A DNA stretch of 32,516 nt from Dehalococcoidia bacterium (GTDB lineage: Bacteria; Chloroflexota; Dehalococcoidia; DSTF01; WHTK01). The stretch spans positions 1-32,516 of the forward strand of contig DATLYJ010000054.1 in assembly GCA_035574915.1 (NCBI GenBank), given 5' to 3'. Each line of letters opens with the position of its first letter. Position 1 is the stretch's first letter. The position numbers and the translations under genes are program-made. Below the pieces are notes generated by a model. It was not told the origin of the DNA. It worked only from the letters and a program-made list of their open reading frames with translations, and searched no databases. This document shows positions 14,823-21,988 of the stretch, piece by piece.

Positions 14823-15907
14823 TCGGCAGCGTGCTCCGCGGTCCACTCGTTCACGGCGGCGACGATCGCGTCGAGGTCTTCGCGGCTTAGCCCGGGGTGC
14901 ACGGGCAGTGACAGCACCTCGGCCGCCAGCCGCCGCGCGGCGGGCACAGTGTCGCCGCTGTAGCCGAGGCCGCGGTAGAGAGGCTGGTCCGGGATGGGCG
15001 TCGGGTAGTAGATGCCGGTCTGGATGCCGCGCCCGGCGAGCCAGGCGGCGAGGCCGTCCCGGTCCCGGGGCACGCGGACGGTGTACAGGTGCCAGACCAT
15101 GCCTTCGTCCTCCGGACAGGGCGGCAGGACGAGCCCCCTCAGGCGCTGCGATAGGTAGAGGGCATTCTGGCGTCGTCGGGCGTTGAGGGCGCCCAACCGG
15201 TCAAGCTGGGCCAGGGCGAGCGCCGCCTGGAACTCCGTCATCCGGTAGTTGAAGCCCAGGATGGAGCTGCTGTAGCGGGACTCCTCGCCGTGGGAGCGCA
15301 GGAGACGGAGGCGCGCTGCGAGCGAGGCGTCGTCGGTCGTGACTACGCCGCCTTCGCCAGAGGTCATGTTCTTGGTGGCGTAGAGAGAGAAGCAGCCGGT
15401 CCCGGCGGCCCCGGCCCGGCGGCCGGATCGCCGTGCGCCGTGAGCCTGGGCGGCGTCCTCGATTAGCGCCAGGCCGTGCTGCCGCGCGATGCCTTCGATG
15501 GCGTCGATGTCGCAGAGGCGGCCGTACAGGTGCACCGGCAGGATGGCTTTCGTGCGCGGCGTGATCGCTGCTTCGATGAGCGATTCGTCGATGTTGCCGT
15601 CTTCCTTGACGTCGACGAACACGGGCCTGGCGCCGGTGGCGAGGACCATGTTCGCGGTCGCCTGGAAGGTAAAGGGGGTGGTGATTACCTCATCGCCCGG
15701 GCCGATGCCGTGGGCGAGCAGGGCCAGGTGCAGCGCTGCCGTCCCGTTCGCGACGGCGACCGCCTCGGCAGTACCGCTGACTTCCGCAGCGAAGCGACGC
15801 TCTAGCTCGCGGGTGACGGGCCCGTTGACCAGCTGGCCGGAGTCCAGCACTCGTAGGACCGCCCTGCGCTCTTCCTCACCGATGATGGGCTGGGCGATGC
15901 GGATCAT
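14819..15907 (-). CDS. DegT/DnrJ/EryC1/StrS aminotransferase (WbpE-like, 362 aa)
   Basis: A PLP-dependent sugar aminotransferase of fold type I, expected to convert the 3-keto nucleotide sugar to the 3-amino sugar with glutamate as donor. The PLP lysine is Lys179 in SLYATKNMTSGEGG. The cofactor-binding Asp151 lies in IEDAAQAHGA, and the substrate-binding N-terminal segment has GPVTRELERRFA. The start at 15907 is chosen over 15955 because its ATG overlaps the stop codon of the acetyltransferase gene by the ATGA pattern. Translational coupling on both sides argues for fixed stoichiometry in one pathway. Length is normal for the family. Confidence 0.9.
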   Translation of the reverse strand: MIRIAQPIIGEEERRAVLRVLDSGQLVNGPVTRELERRFAAEVSGTAEAVAVANGTAALHLALLAHGIGPGDEVITTPFTFQATANMVLATGARPVFVDVKEDGNIDESLIEAAITPRTKAILPVHLYGRLCDIDAIEGIARQHGLALIEDAAQAHGARRSGRRAGAAGTGCFSLYATKNMTSGEGGVVTTDDASLAARLRLLRSHGEESRYSSSILGFNYRMTEFQAALALAQLDRLGALNARRRQNALYLSQRLRGLVLPPCPEDEGMVWHLYTVRVPRDRDGLAAWLAGRGIQTGIYYPTPIPDQPLYRGLGYSGDTVPAARRLAAEVLSLPVHPGLSREDLDAIVAAVNEWTAEHAAE

Positions 15908-16476
15908 GCGGCACTCGGCAGGTCGTAGGTCTCGTGGCAGGTCGGGCAGGACCACTGATGGGCGCGGTCGCCGGGCTTCAGGCGGTGGCCGCGTTTGCAG
16001 ACGTAGCCCACCAGCTTCGCCGGGCTGCCGACCACTAGTCCGTGGTCGGGCACGTCGTGGACCACCAGCGCGCCGGCGCCGACCATCGCCCAGCGGCCTA
16101 TCGTGACGCCTGGGAGGATGACGCAGCCGGCGCCGATGGAGGCGCCGTACTTCACCAGGGTGTGGACGGGGATCCAGTCCTCGTCCGAGATCTGGCGCCC
16201 GTCGGGGTCGACCGAGCGCGGGTACTTGTCATTCGTGAAGGTAGTGTGGGGGCCGACGAAGACGCCATCTTCGAGCGTGACCCCGCGGTAGACGCTGACC
16301 CGGTTCTGGAGCTTGACGTTGTTGCCGACCACGGCGCCGTGGTCGACGTACACGCTATGTCCAAAGTTGCAGTCGTCGCCGACGACGGCGCCGGCGCGGA
16401 TATGACAGTAGTGCCAGATGCGGGTGTTGGCGCCCACCCTCGCGCCCTCCTCGATCTCGGCAGTGGGGTGAATCAT
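15904..16476 (-). CDS. Left-handed beta-helix N-acetyltransferase (WbpD/WlbB-like) with C-terminal zinc-ribbon-like tail (190 aa)
   Basis: Hexapeptide-repeat acyltransferase, predicted to acetylate the 3-amino group of UDP-GlcNAc(3NH2)A from acetyl-CoA. Repeats begin at IHPTAEIEEGARVGANTRIW and run to about residue 140. The FTNDKYPR motif at 80-87 is characteristic of the 3-N-acetyltransferase branch. Residues 160-185 add Cys160-Lys-Arg-Gly-His164 and Cys177-x2-Cys180-His, a possible small zinc site that goes beyond the basic fold. The ATG at 16476 is preferred; a TTG one codon upstream is possible. No strong Shine-Dalgarno site is seen. It lies 51 nt after the epimerase gene and overlaps the aminotransferase gene by 4 nt. 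Confidence 0.88.
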   Translation of the reverse strand: MIHPTAEIEEGARVGANTRIWHYCHIRAGAVVGDDCNFGHSVYVDHGAVVGNNVKLQNRVSVYRGVTLEDGVFVGPHTTFTNDKYPRSVDPDGRQISDEDWIPVHTLVKYGASIGAGCVILPGVTIGRWAMVGAGALVVHDVPDHGLVVGSPAKLVGYVCKRGHRLKPGDRAHQWSCPTCHETYDLPSAA

Positions 16477-16527
16477 CAATCCGTCATTGCGGGGGCGCTG
16501 GCCCGAAGCAATCTCCCTGTCCTTCGC

Positions 16528-17622
16528 TCAGGCGTGGTGGCTACTCGCGTTGGGTCCGTCCGGGCTCGCTCGTTCGAGGATTTCGACTATTCTCGCCGCC
16601 GCACGACCATCGCCGAAGGCGCGCTCGGGGGCCTCGAGAGGCAGCGGCCGCCTGGCCGCCGCTACTATCCGCGCCGGGTCCGAGCCGGCGAGCACGTTCC
16701 AGCCCGACTTCAGCGTCTCGGGCCACTCCGTCTCCTCCCGCAGCGTAACACAGGGCACTTCCAGGAAGTAAGCCTCGCGCTGGACGCCGCCGGAGTCAGT
16801 CAGGACGGCGCGCGCGTTGCGCTCCAGCGCCAGCATTTCGATGTAGCCCACGGGTTCCGAGATACGCAGGTTGTCGCCGGGGAGGACTGCCGCCTCCCGC
16901 GCTGCGGCCAGCGTCCTGGGGTGTAGCGGCAGCACCACGGGCAGGTCCAGGAACGACAGCGCCTGGAAGAGGCGCCGCAGGACGCCGTGGTCGTCCGTAT
17001 TGGCCTGGCGGTGGATGGTCGCGAGGTAGTACGCCCCGCGCTCGACGCCGCGGGCGCGCAAGAGCTCTTCCTCGCGGCGCTCGACCAGGGGCAACGTCGC
17101 GAGCAGGGCGTCGTACATCAGGTCGCCGACGCGGTGCACGCCCTCGGTGATGCCCTCGGCCGCGAGGCAGGCGACGGCGGTGGCCGTGGGCGCGAAGAGG
17201 TAGGTGGAGAGGTGGTCTGTGACCACGCGGTTAACCTCCTCCGGCATCGAACGGTCGTAGCTGCGCAGGCCCGCCTCGACGTGCGCGACGGGCAGGCCGA
17301 GCTTTGCCGCGGCGAGCGCCCCGGCGAGCGTCGAGTTCGTGTCCCCGAAGACGATGACGCAATCGGGCCGCTGCTCCTGCAGGACGCCCTCGAGGCGTTC
17401 GAGGATGCGCGCCGTCTGGACGGCGTGGCTCGCGGAGCCGACGCCGAGGTTGAGGTCCGGCGCAGGCAGGTGGAGGTCGCGGAAGAAGATGTCGGAGAGG
17501 AGGTCATCGTAGTGCTGGCCGGTGTGCACCAGCACCTCTTCGTGCCGCTGGCGCAACTCGCGGCTGAGCATGGCCGCCTTCACGAACTGCGGCCTGGCGC
17601 CGACGACGGTAAGGAACCTCAC
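16528..17622 (-). CDS. wecB: UDP-N-acetylglucosamine 2-epimerase, non-hydrolysing (WecB/WbpI type, 364 aa)
   Basis: GT-B-fold epimerase that inverts C2 of a UDP-GlcNAc derivative to the manno form. Conserved elements are GARPQFVKAA (8-17), TGQHYD (34-39), Asp94 in FGDTNSTLAG, Glu116 in HVEAGLRS, the PEEVNR segment (127-132) with Glu129, His204 in ATIHRQAN, and SGGVQREA (277-284). The company of four genes for 3-acetamido-uronic acid synthesis suggests that it acts last, on UDP-GlcNAc(3NAc)A (WbpI role). It could instead act on plain UDP-GlcNAc (WecB role). It is the first gene of the operon. Its GTG start has no Shine-Dalgarno site, and CATAAT lies 6 nt upstream, so the operon message may be leaderless. 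Confidence 0.92.
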   Translation of the reverse strand: MRFLTVVGARPQFVKAAMLSRELRQRHEEVLVHTGQHYDDLLSDIFFRDLHLPAPDLNLGVGSASHAVQTARILERLEGVLQEQRPDCVIVFGDTNSTLAGALAAAKLGLPVAHVEAGLRSYDRSMPEEVNRVVTDHLSTYLFAPTATAVACLAAEGITEGVHRVGDLMYDALLATLPLVERREEELLRARGVERGAYYLATIHRQANTDDHGVLRRLFQALSFLDLPVVLPLHPRTLAAAREAAVLPGDNLRISEPVGYIEMLALERNARAVLTDSGGVQREAYFLEVPCVTLREETEWPETLKSGWNVLAGSDPARIVAAARRPLPLEAPERAFGDGRAAARIVEILERASPDGPNASSHHA

Positions 17623-17628
17623 GCCGCG

Positions 17629-17634
17629 ATTATG
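17629..17634 (-). promoter_or_regulatory. -10 hexamer for leaderless polysaccharide operon
   Basis: CATAAT on the minus strand, exactly 6 nt before the GTG at 17622. No -35 match is seen at 16-18 nt. Confidence 0.45.
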
Positions 17635-17709
17635 GGCGACGGACGGCGACGGGGCGAGGGTGCGCCGGCTGAGGCGTCGCGCCGATTATTCGTTATGGAT
17701 GGTGTGAGC

Positions 17710-17880
17710 ATGCCCACCGGCGAGCAGATCGACGCCTGCACCGGCCTCGAGTACCTTGCGCGCGAGGTATTACGACAGCGCCACCGGGCGCTTCCTCTCG
17801 CTCGACCCGCTGGGCGGCGGCTACGACTATGCCTACGGCAACCTCGTCATGTTCACGGACCGCTGCCGAACATCCGCATG
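17710..17880 (+). pseudogene. RHS-repeat core tail, frameshifted fragment 1
   Basis: A remnant of the conserved C-terminal RHS core: TGEQIDACTGLEYL in one frame, then [26 protein letters not shown] in the next frame, and VMFTD before the similarity stops at about 17870. An extra T near 17756 (CCTTGCG instead of the CCTGCG seen in fragment 3) breaks the frame. RHS proteins are large shell-forming proteins that deliver C-terminal toxins. Here only about 55 residues remain and no upstream shell gene exists in the window. The nucleotide sequence is closely similar to the copies at 18532 and 28387. A single frame starting at 17756 continues into the next gene, which could mislead annotation. Confidence 0.7.
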
Positions 17881-17909
17881 CGGCAGAATCTCTCGGGAGG
17901 GTACGAGTG

Positions 17910-18388
17910 ATGGCTTCGAGCTGGACTTCAGGAAGCGAGTATTCGAAGAGGAAGGTGGATGCGCCGCGTGGCCTTCGCTCGCCCGAAGTGCTTCGTGGGG
18001 AGGAACTGAAGCATGTCCTGGCCTCGGCATTCAAGCCGTCGATCGCAGACTGGAACTGACGCTGAACTCGCTTGAAGTGTATGGCGATGGCGCAGTGTTG
18101 GTATACCGTGTTCGGAGAGTGCCCAGCGGCCGTCGGTGGGGGCTTTTTCGCTCCGCCGACGAATTACCTGGGATCCTGGAGTTCGATGTGGTCGACAATA
18201 CTGGGAGACACTATCGCTGCGCAACGTCCCGCGCAGCACAGGACAGTTGGGAGATGAGAGGAGAAGCCACCATCACGCCCGCGTTTGGCCTTGATGCTCA
18301 ACACGTCAGCATCGACGTGAGGCTACCTGCCAGGCCGGGTGCTCCTGCAACGCGGGCGGAATGGCGTTTTCGATTGCGCTTGAGTTAG
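17910..18388 (+). pseudogene. Small beta-sandwich-like protein gene, probably frameshifted
   Basis: The ATG at 17910 follows GGAGGG (17896-17901) at good spacing and opens a frame of 49 codons (MASSWTSGSEYSKRK... to ADWN) ending at 18059. Directly after, another frame continues as LTLNSLEVYGDGAVLVYRVRR... and runs to a stop at 18388. Adding one C in the run at about 18055 (AACTGACG read as AACCTGACG) joins both frames into a protein of about 160 residues. The second part alternates strands (VYGDGAVLVYRV, LEFDVVDNTGRHYRC, HVSIDVRL, AEWRFRLRLS) as in Ig-like sandwiches. The region is visibly lower in G+C than its neighbours. I do not know the family. It follows an RHS tail, where toxins or immunity genes are normally found. 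Confidence 0.5.
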
Positions 18389-18506
18389 CCAAATGCGCCA
18401 CCGTGGCCGCCTGACGGTTTGGGTCGGCGAACTTCGGCTACGACGATCTCCTCAGTACCTAGAGTGCGACGCCTTCGGCCCGCCGGAACCAACGGAAGTT
18501 CGCCTG

Positions 18507-18526
18507 CCCTGAGCGAAGCCGAGGGG
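18507..18526. repeat. REP-like imperfect palindrome
   Basis: The 20-nt segment (CCCTGAGCGAA then GCCGAGGGG) has CCCT/AGGG arms around a GAA centre with mismatches. It resembles the short CCCTGAGC...GAAGGG-type intergenic palindromes common in environmental bacteria. It is a single copy in this window and sits between two RHS remnants. Confidence 0.35.
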
Positions 18527-18531
18527 ACGCC

Positions 18532-18624
18532 GACACGGGCCGCTTCCTCTCGCTCGACCCCCTGGGCGGCGGCTACGACTACGCCTACGACAACCCCGTC
18601 ATGTTCACGGACCCGAGCGGGGTG
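18532..18624 (+). pseudogene. RHS-repeat core tail, fragment 2
   Basis: A 31-codon remnant, [20 protein letters not shown] then [11 protein letters not shown], which is the very end of an RHS core at the DPxG toxin junction. It lacks the upstream [11 protein letters not shown] block. It ends 10 nt before the stop of the minus-strand binding-protein gene, so no toxin tip follows. Confidence 0.7.
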
Positions 18625-18626
18625 CG

Positions 18627-18659
18627 GGAGGCCGCTAGCTCTTTAGCGGGGCGGCCTCC
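18627..18659 (-). terminator. Hairpin around the stop codon of the binding-protein gene
   Basis: GGAGGCCGC (18659-18651) pairs with GCGGCCTCC (18635-18627). The TAG stop at 18637-18635 is partly in the downstream arm. There is no U-tract. Confidence 0.35.
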
Positions 18660-20476
18660 GTGTCCACCCACCACTCGAGGCGCTCGTGCACCGGCGGCGC
18701 GCCCTGGGTGTAGCCCCGGAAGGCGCCGACGTTGCCCAGCACCGGCCAGTAGAGCGCGAAGTTGAGCGTGTACGCCGTCACAGGGATGCCGTAGGCCGCG
18801 TCCGCCAGGTACTCGTCCAGCTTGCGCGCAATCTGCTTCTGCTTGTCGAGGTCGAACTCGCCGCGCAGGTCGTCGATCATCTTGATCAGCGTGGCGTCGC
18901 CCTTGCGCGCGTCACCGATGTCCGTCGCCCCCATGTAGCGCGAGGCTGTCGGGTTAAGGAGCGAGTACAGCCAGGTGCCGAGCGAGGTGTACGCGGTCTC
19001 GGCGCGCAGGTTCAGGCCGGCGAAGCCCTTCTTCTCGCCCTGGACGTAGGCGAAGTGGTAGTTCGGCAGGAAGTCAGTCTGGTACTCCCGGGGCTTCGCC
19101 ACCACGTTGAAGCCGCCCTCCTTCAACATGCCCAGCGTGATCGCGTGCAAGCGCAGGTACGTGGCGCTGTAGCCATCGGCGCGGTAATTGAAGTCGACCT
19201 CGGCGCCGTTATAGCCGGCGGCGGACATGAGCTTCTTCGCCTCCGCCGGGTTGTAGTTCAGGTACTTGGCGTTCGGCCCGAACTTCTTCTCGTCCCTCGG
19301 GTCCACCCAGAAGAAGTCGAAGCCCGGTGTGACCAGTCCCGAGGTGCGGGCGGCGACGTCGAGGCCGTCTGCCGCGAACTTCTGGCGGTTGCCGACCACG
19401 TCGATGATCGCCTCGCGGTCGATGAGCATCGAGACGGCCTGGCGCAGGCGCTTGTCGCGAAAGATCGAGTTATTGTCGTAACCGAAGGCGATGGTCGTGC
19501 CGCCGCTGCTGTAGACGTCGTCCTGGCGGAGGGAGGTCTGGGGCTGGTCCTTCTTCGCCTGGATGACGTCGTCCTGGGTCACGACCGTCGTCCAGATGTT
19601 GCCGGCCTTGAACTGGGCCAGGCGCGTGGCGTATTCGGGGACAATCGCCACCTCCCAGGAGTCAGGGAAGGGCCGCCCCTTGACGTGGTAGTCGGGGTTC
19701 TTCGTGAAGGTCAGGCCCTGGGAAGGGCGGTAGTCTGAGAGCATCCAGGGCCCGTATCCGCGGGCCGTACCTCGGGGGTCGAACCCGCCGTCCGCTTCGC
19801 GCGGCATGATCGGCAGGATGACGCTGGAGGCAAAGAGGTGCAGCACGGCCGCGTCCGGGTGGTGCAGTTGCGCGACCACTGTGCTCTTGTCCGTCGCCTT
19901 GAGGGACATCACCGGCACGCCCGGCGACGACTCGCTGTAAAGGATGTCGCCCTTCAGCGGACTGAGGCGGGTGAAGCGGTCCCAGCTGAACACCACGTCA
20001 TCGGCGTCGATGGGCCGGCCGTTCGTCGGGGACCTCGGGTCCCACTTGAGGCCCTGGCGCAGCTTGAAAGTCAGCTGCAGCTTGTCGCCCGTGATCTCGT
20101 AGTGGTCCGCCAGCTCACCTTCGTTCTCGCCCGAAGCCCGGTGCGGCGCCTTTGCCACCTTGAACTTCAGCAGGCGCGGGTAGACGTAGTTGGAGACGCC
20201 CGTGCGCGTGAAGGAGTTGTTGGTGAGGGCGTCCATGGAGGTGATGTCCTCGTTGCGGAAGTCCCTCACCGCGCCGCCCGGCTTCGCCCGCGAAGTCGAG
20301 TCGACAGGCTGCGAGAGCAGGCCGCTCGCGTCGCCGCCGGCCGTCCCTGACTCTCCTCCTCCGCCACAACCGGCCACGCCCAGGGCGATTGCGCCGGCCC
20401 CGGCCACGGCTGCCCCGCCCAGCGCGCGCCGGCGCGAAAGGCGGCTCTTCGTCATTCGTTCCCAGTAACCGGACAT
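18635..20476 (-). CDS. ABC transporter substrate-binding protein, family 5 (Dpp/Opp-like), Tat lipoprotein (613 aa)
   Basis: An extracytoplasmic binding protein for peptides, nickel or other oligomeric solutes, delivering to an ABC importer not found here. The N-terminus has a twin-arginine signal (SRLSRRRALGG, RRR at 15-17), a hydrophobic core and a lipobox VAGC with Cys37 as lipid anchor. The mature part follows the SBP_bac_5 plan with NGRPIDADDVVFSWDRF, GYGPWMLSDYRP, the RLAQFKAGN segment and RLRQAVSMLIDREAIID. The start at 20476 (MSGYWERM) is chosen over 20527 because a GGGAGCAGG site lies a few nt upstream and because the paralogue at 25644 starts with the same MxYWER pattern. A good promoter lies at 20519-20547. 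Confidence 0.9.
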   Translation of the reverse strand: MSGYWERMTKSRLSRRRALGGAAVAGAGAIALGVAGCGGGGESGTAGGDASGLLSQPVDSTSRAKPGGAVRDFRNEDITSMDALTNNSFTRTGVSNYVYPRLLKFKVAKAPHRASGENEGELADHYEITGDKLQLTFKLRQGLKWDPRSPTNGRPIDADDVVFSWDRFTRLSPLKGDILYSESSPGVPVMSLKATDKSTVVAQLHHPDAAVLHLFASSVILPIMPREADGGFDPRGTARGYGPWMLSDYRPSQGLTFTKNPDYHVKGRPFPDSWEVAIVPEYATRLAQFKAGNIWTTVVTQDDVIQAKKDQPQTSLRQDDVYSSGGTTIAFGYDNNSIFRDKRLRQAVSMLIDREAIIDVVGNRQKFAADGLDVAARTSGLVTPGFDFFWVDPRDEKKFGPNAKYLNYNPAEAKKLMSAAGYNGAEVDFNYRADGYSATYLRLHAITLGMLKEGGFNVVAKPREYQTDFLPNYHFAYVQGEKKGFAGLNLRAETAYTSLGTWLYSLLNPTASRYMGATDIGDARKGDATLIKMIDDLRGEFDLDKQKQIARKLDEYLADAAYGIPVTAYTLNFALYWPVLGNVGAFRGYTQGAPPVHERLEWWVDTEAAPLKS

Positions 20477-20518
20477 GTACCTGCTCCCTTCCGTGGCGCG
20501 GCTTGCGAATGATGAAGA

Positions 20519-20547
20519 CTTATACACTCATTCCCGCGCCCTGTCGC
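20519..20547 (-). promoter_or_regulatory. Promoter for the binding-protein gene at 20476
   Basis: On the minus strand GCGACA (20547-20542), a 17-nt spacer and TATAAG (20524-20519). It lies downstream of the FAD oxidoreductase hairpin, so this gene has its own transcription start. Confidence 0.5.
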
Positions 20548-20588
20548 GAACCGCGCAAATCTCTCAAGTCCGGCGCCGGATGTGTAAC

Positions 20589-20612
20589 GAGGCCGGCACT
20601 GAGGCCGGCCTC
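20589..20612 (-). terminator. Terminator-like hairpin after the FAD oxidoreductase gene
   Basis: GAGGCCGGC (20612-20604 on the minus strand) pairs perfectly with GCCGGCCTC (20597-20589) around a 6-nt loop. It lies 25 nt after the stop codon. Only GTTACACA follows, so there is no real U-tract. Confidence 0.5.
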
Positions 20613-20637
20613 CGCGCCTACAGGGAAGGCTGCGCGA

Positions 20638-21858
20638 CTAGCCGGCCGTGGGATCAGCAGCGGCCATGATCCGGCCCAGGTTCTCCTCAGAGAAGAACTC
20701 GGCGGGCGAGGTGGCGCCCGCCGCCATGCGCACGAAGCCGTCCATCGCCTCCTGGCTGCGCGTGACAGACGCGAGCACCTTCTGCATTTCCTCCGGCGGG
20801 GGCTCGAGGGTCGCGAGCTGGGTCGTGAACTCGTACATCGCCATGACGTGGCGGTCGCGGGCCGCCTGGTAGTCGGACATTGCGGCGTAGAAGTGGCGGG
20901 AACCCGTGAACGATTCGTCCAGGGCCTGAGCGAGCAGTTCGGCGTCGCGGAAGGCATCCTGCATGCCCTGGCCCGTGATCGGGTCTTTGTTGTACGCGGC
21001 GTCGCCGACGAGCGCCCAGCCCGGCCCGAAGGGTTTGCGGAAAAAGTTCGGCACGAACATGCCGCGGAAGCGTTCCTCCCGCCTGCCCGCGCGGGCTCGT
21101 TCCGCGAACTCCGGCACCAGGTCGAGGGCCTTCCAGAAGTTGCCCTCGATGTCGTGCCGGTTCGCCACGAACTCCGCGTAGGGCCAGCCGGCGATGACCA
21201 GGGTGAGGCCGTCGTTCGTTGGCCAGGCGGCATAGCCACGGTAAGGCCGCACGTAGGTCTCCATGCGGCCGCGCATAGGAACACCGCTCCAGTAGCTGTA
21301 GTAACCGACAAGGAGAGGCGGCTTCGCGTTGTATTGCTCCGGGTTCACGGCCTCGGCGACGAGCGACCGCAGCCCATCGGCGCCCACGACAACGCGGGCG
21401 CGTTCCGTCACGCTGCCGCCACCGTAGGCGTGGCCGCGGATGCCGGCGACGTTGCCTTCTTCGAAGATGAGCTCATCCACGGTGAAGCGCTCCCTGACCT
21501 CGGCCCCCGCTTCGGCGGCAGCATCGAGCAGCAGCTTGTCGATCACGGTGCGTCGCGGCGCATAGGATGCCTCAGCCTCGGCTGTTGCCGGTGAGCCTTC
21601 GAGCGTGAAGGGCCCGAAGTTGAAAGCGTAGGTGTCGATCGGCGGGCAGTCTGTCGCCGCCAGCCGCTCGAAGAGCCCCCAACGCTTCAGGGCGGCGATC
21701 CCGGGCGTGTGCACGATATGCGTCGACACCGTGTCGCTCGGAAAGCTCGCCTTGTCCACCAGCAGGATCCTGTAGCCTTTTCGGGCCAGGAGCATCGCCA
21801 GCGGCGAACCGGCGCATCGAGCCCCCACGACAATCGCGTCGTACTTACTCTCGGTCAT
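20638..21858 (-). CDS. FAD-dependent oxidoreductase, geranylgeranyl reductase/PHBH-like (406 aa)
   Basis: A flavoprotein monooxygenase or reductase of the p-hydroxybenzoate hydroxylase fold. The FAD-binding Rossmann motif is a variant, VVGARCAGS (10-18), and the adenosine-ribose acidic residue is in LLVDKA (33-38). Further motifs are PRRTVIDKLLLDAA (101-114), the DG motif VVVGADGLRS (157-165), and GDAAYNKDPITGQGMQDA (285-302), which holds the flavin pyrophosphate and ribityl contacts. The ATG at 21858 follows GGGAGG by 6 nt. The frame stays open upstream to 22227, but that part overlaps the LuxR gene. It lies between a LuxR regulator and a binding-protein gene on the same strand. Substrate unknown; aromatic or isoprenoid compounds are typical. 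Confidence 0.87.
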   Translation of the reverse strand: MTESKYDAIVVGARCAGSPLAMLLARKGYRILLVDKASFPSDTVSTHIVHTPGIAALKRWGLFERLAATDCPPIDTYAFNFGPFTLEGSPATAEAEASYAPRRTVIDKLLLDAAAEAGAEVRERFTVDELIFEEGNVAGIRGHAYGGGSVTERARVVVGADGLRSLVAEAVNPEQYNAKPPLLVGYYSYWSGVPMRGRMETYVRPYRGYAAWPTNDGLTLVIAGWPYAEFVANRHDIEGNFWKALDLVPEFAERARAGRREERFRGMFVPNFFRKPFGPGWALVGDAAYNKDPITGQGMQDAFRDAELLAQALDESFTGSRHFYAAMSDYQAARDRHVMAMYEFTTQLATLEPPPEEMQKVLASVTRSQEAMDGFVRMAAGATSPAEFFSEENLGRIMAAADPTAG

Positions 21859-21924
21859 CCCGATCCTCCCTCGGTTGATGAAGCGAGGATCGGTCCTGGC
21901 ACGCCGGGCACTCATCGCCCGGGT

Positions 21925-21966
21925 GTACCAAATGCGCCGAGGCGCCGTGTGGTCTTTTCGTACCAA
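21925..21966. repeat. Direct repeat GTACCAA, possible operator
   Basis: GTACCAA occurs at 21925-21931 and 21960-21966, 35 nt apart and in the same orientation, in the 130-nt gap between the LuxR-type gene and the FAD oxidoreductase gene. On the transcribed strand it reads TTGGTAC. It could be a binding site for the neighbouring regulator, but this is only suggestive. Confidence 0.25.
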
Positions 21967-21988
21967 CGTCCAGAGGGGAAAGACAGGT

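Noticed and set aside
17756-18388. A single 210-residue RHS-plus-tail protein
   Set aside because: The fusion depends on one extra base in the RHS part, has no ribosome binding site, and the gene after it has its own start signals in another frame.
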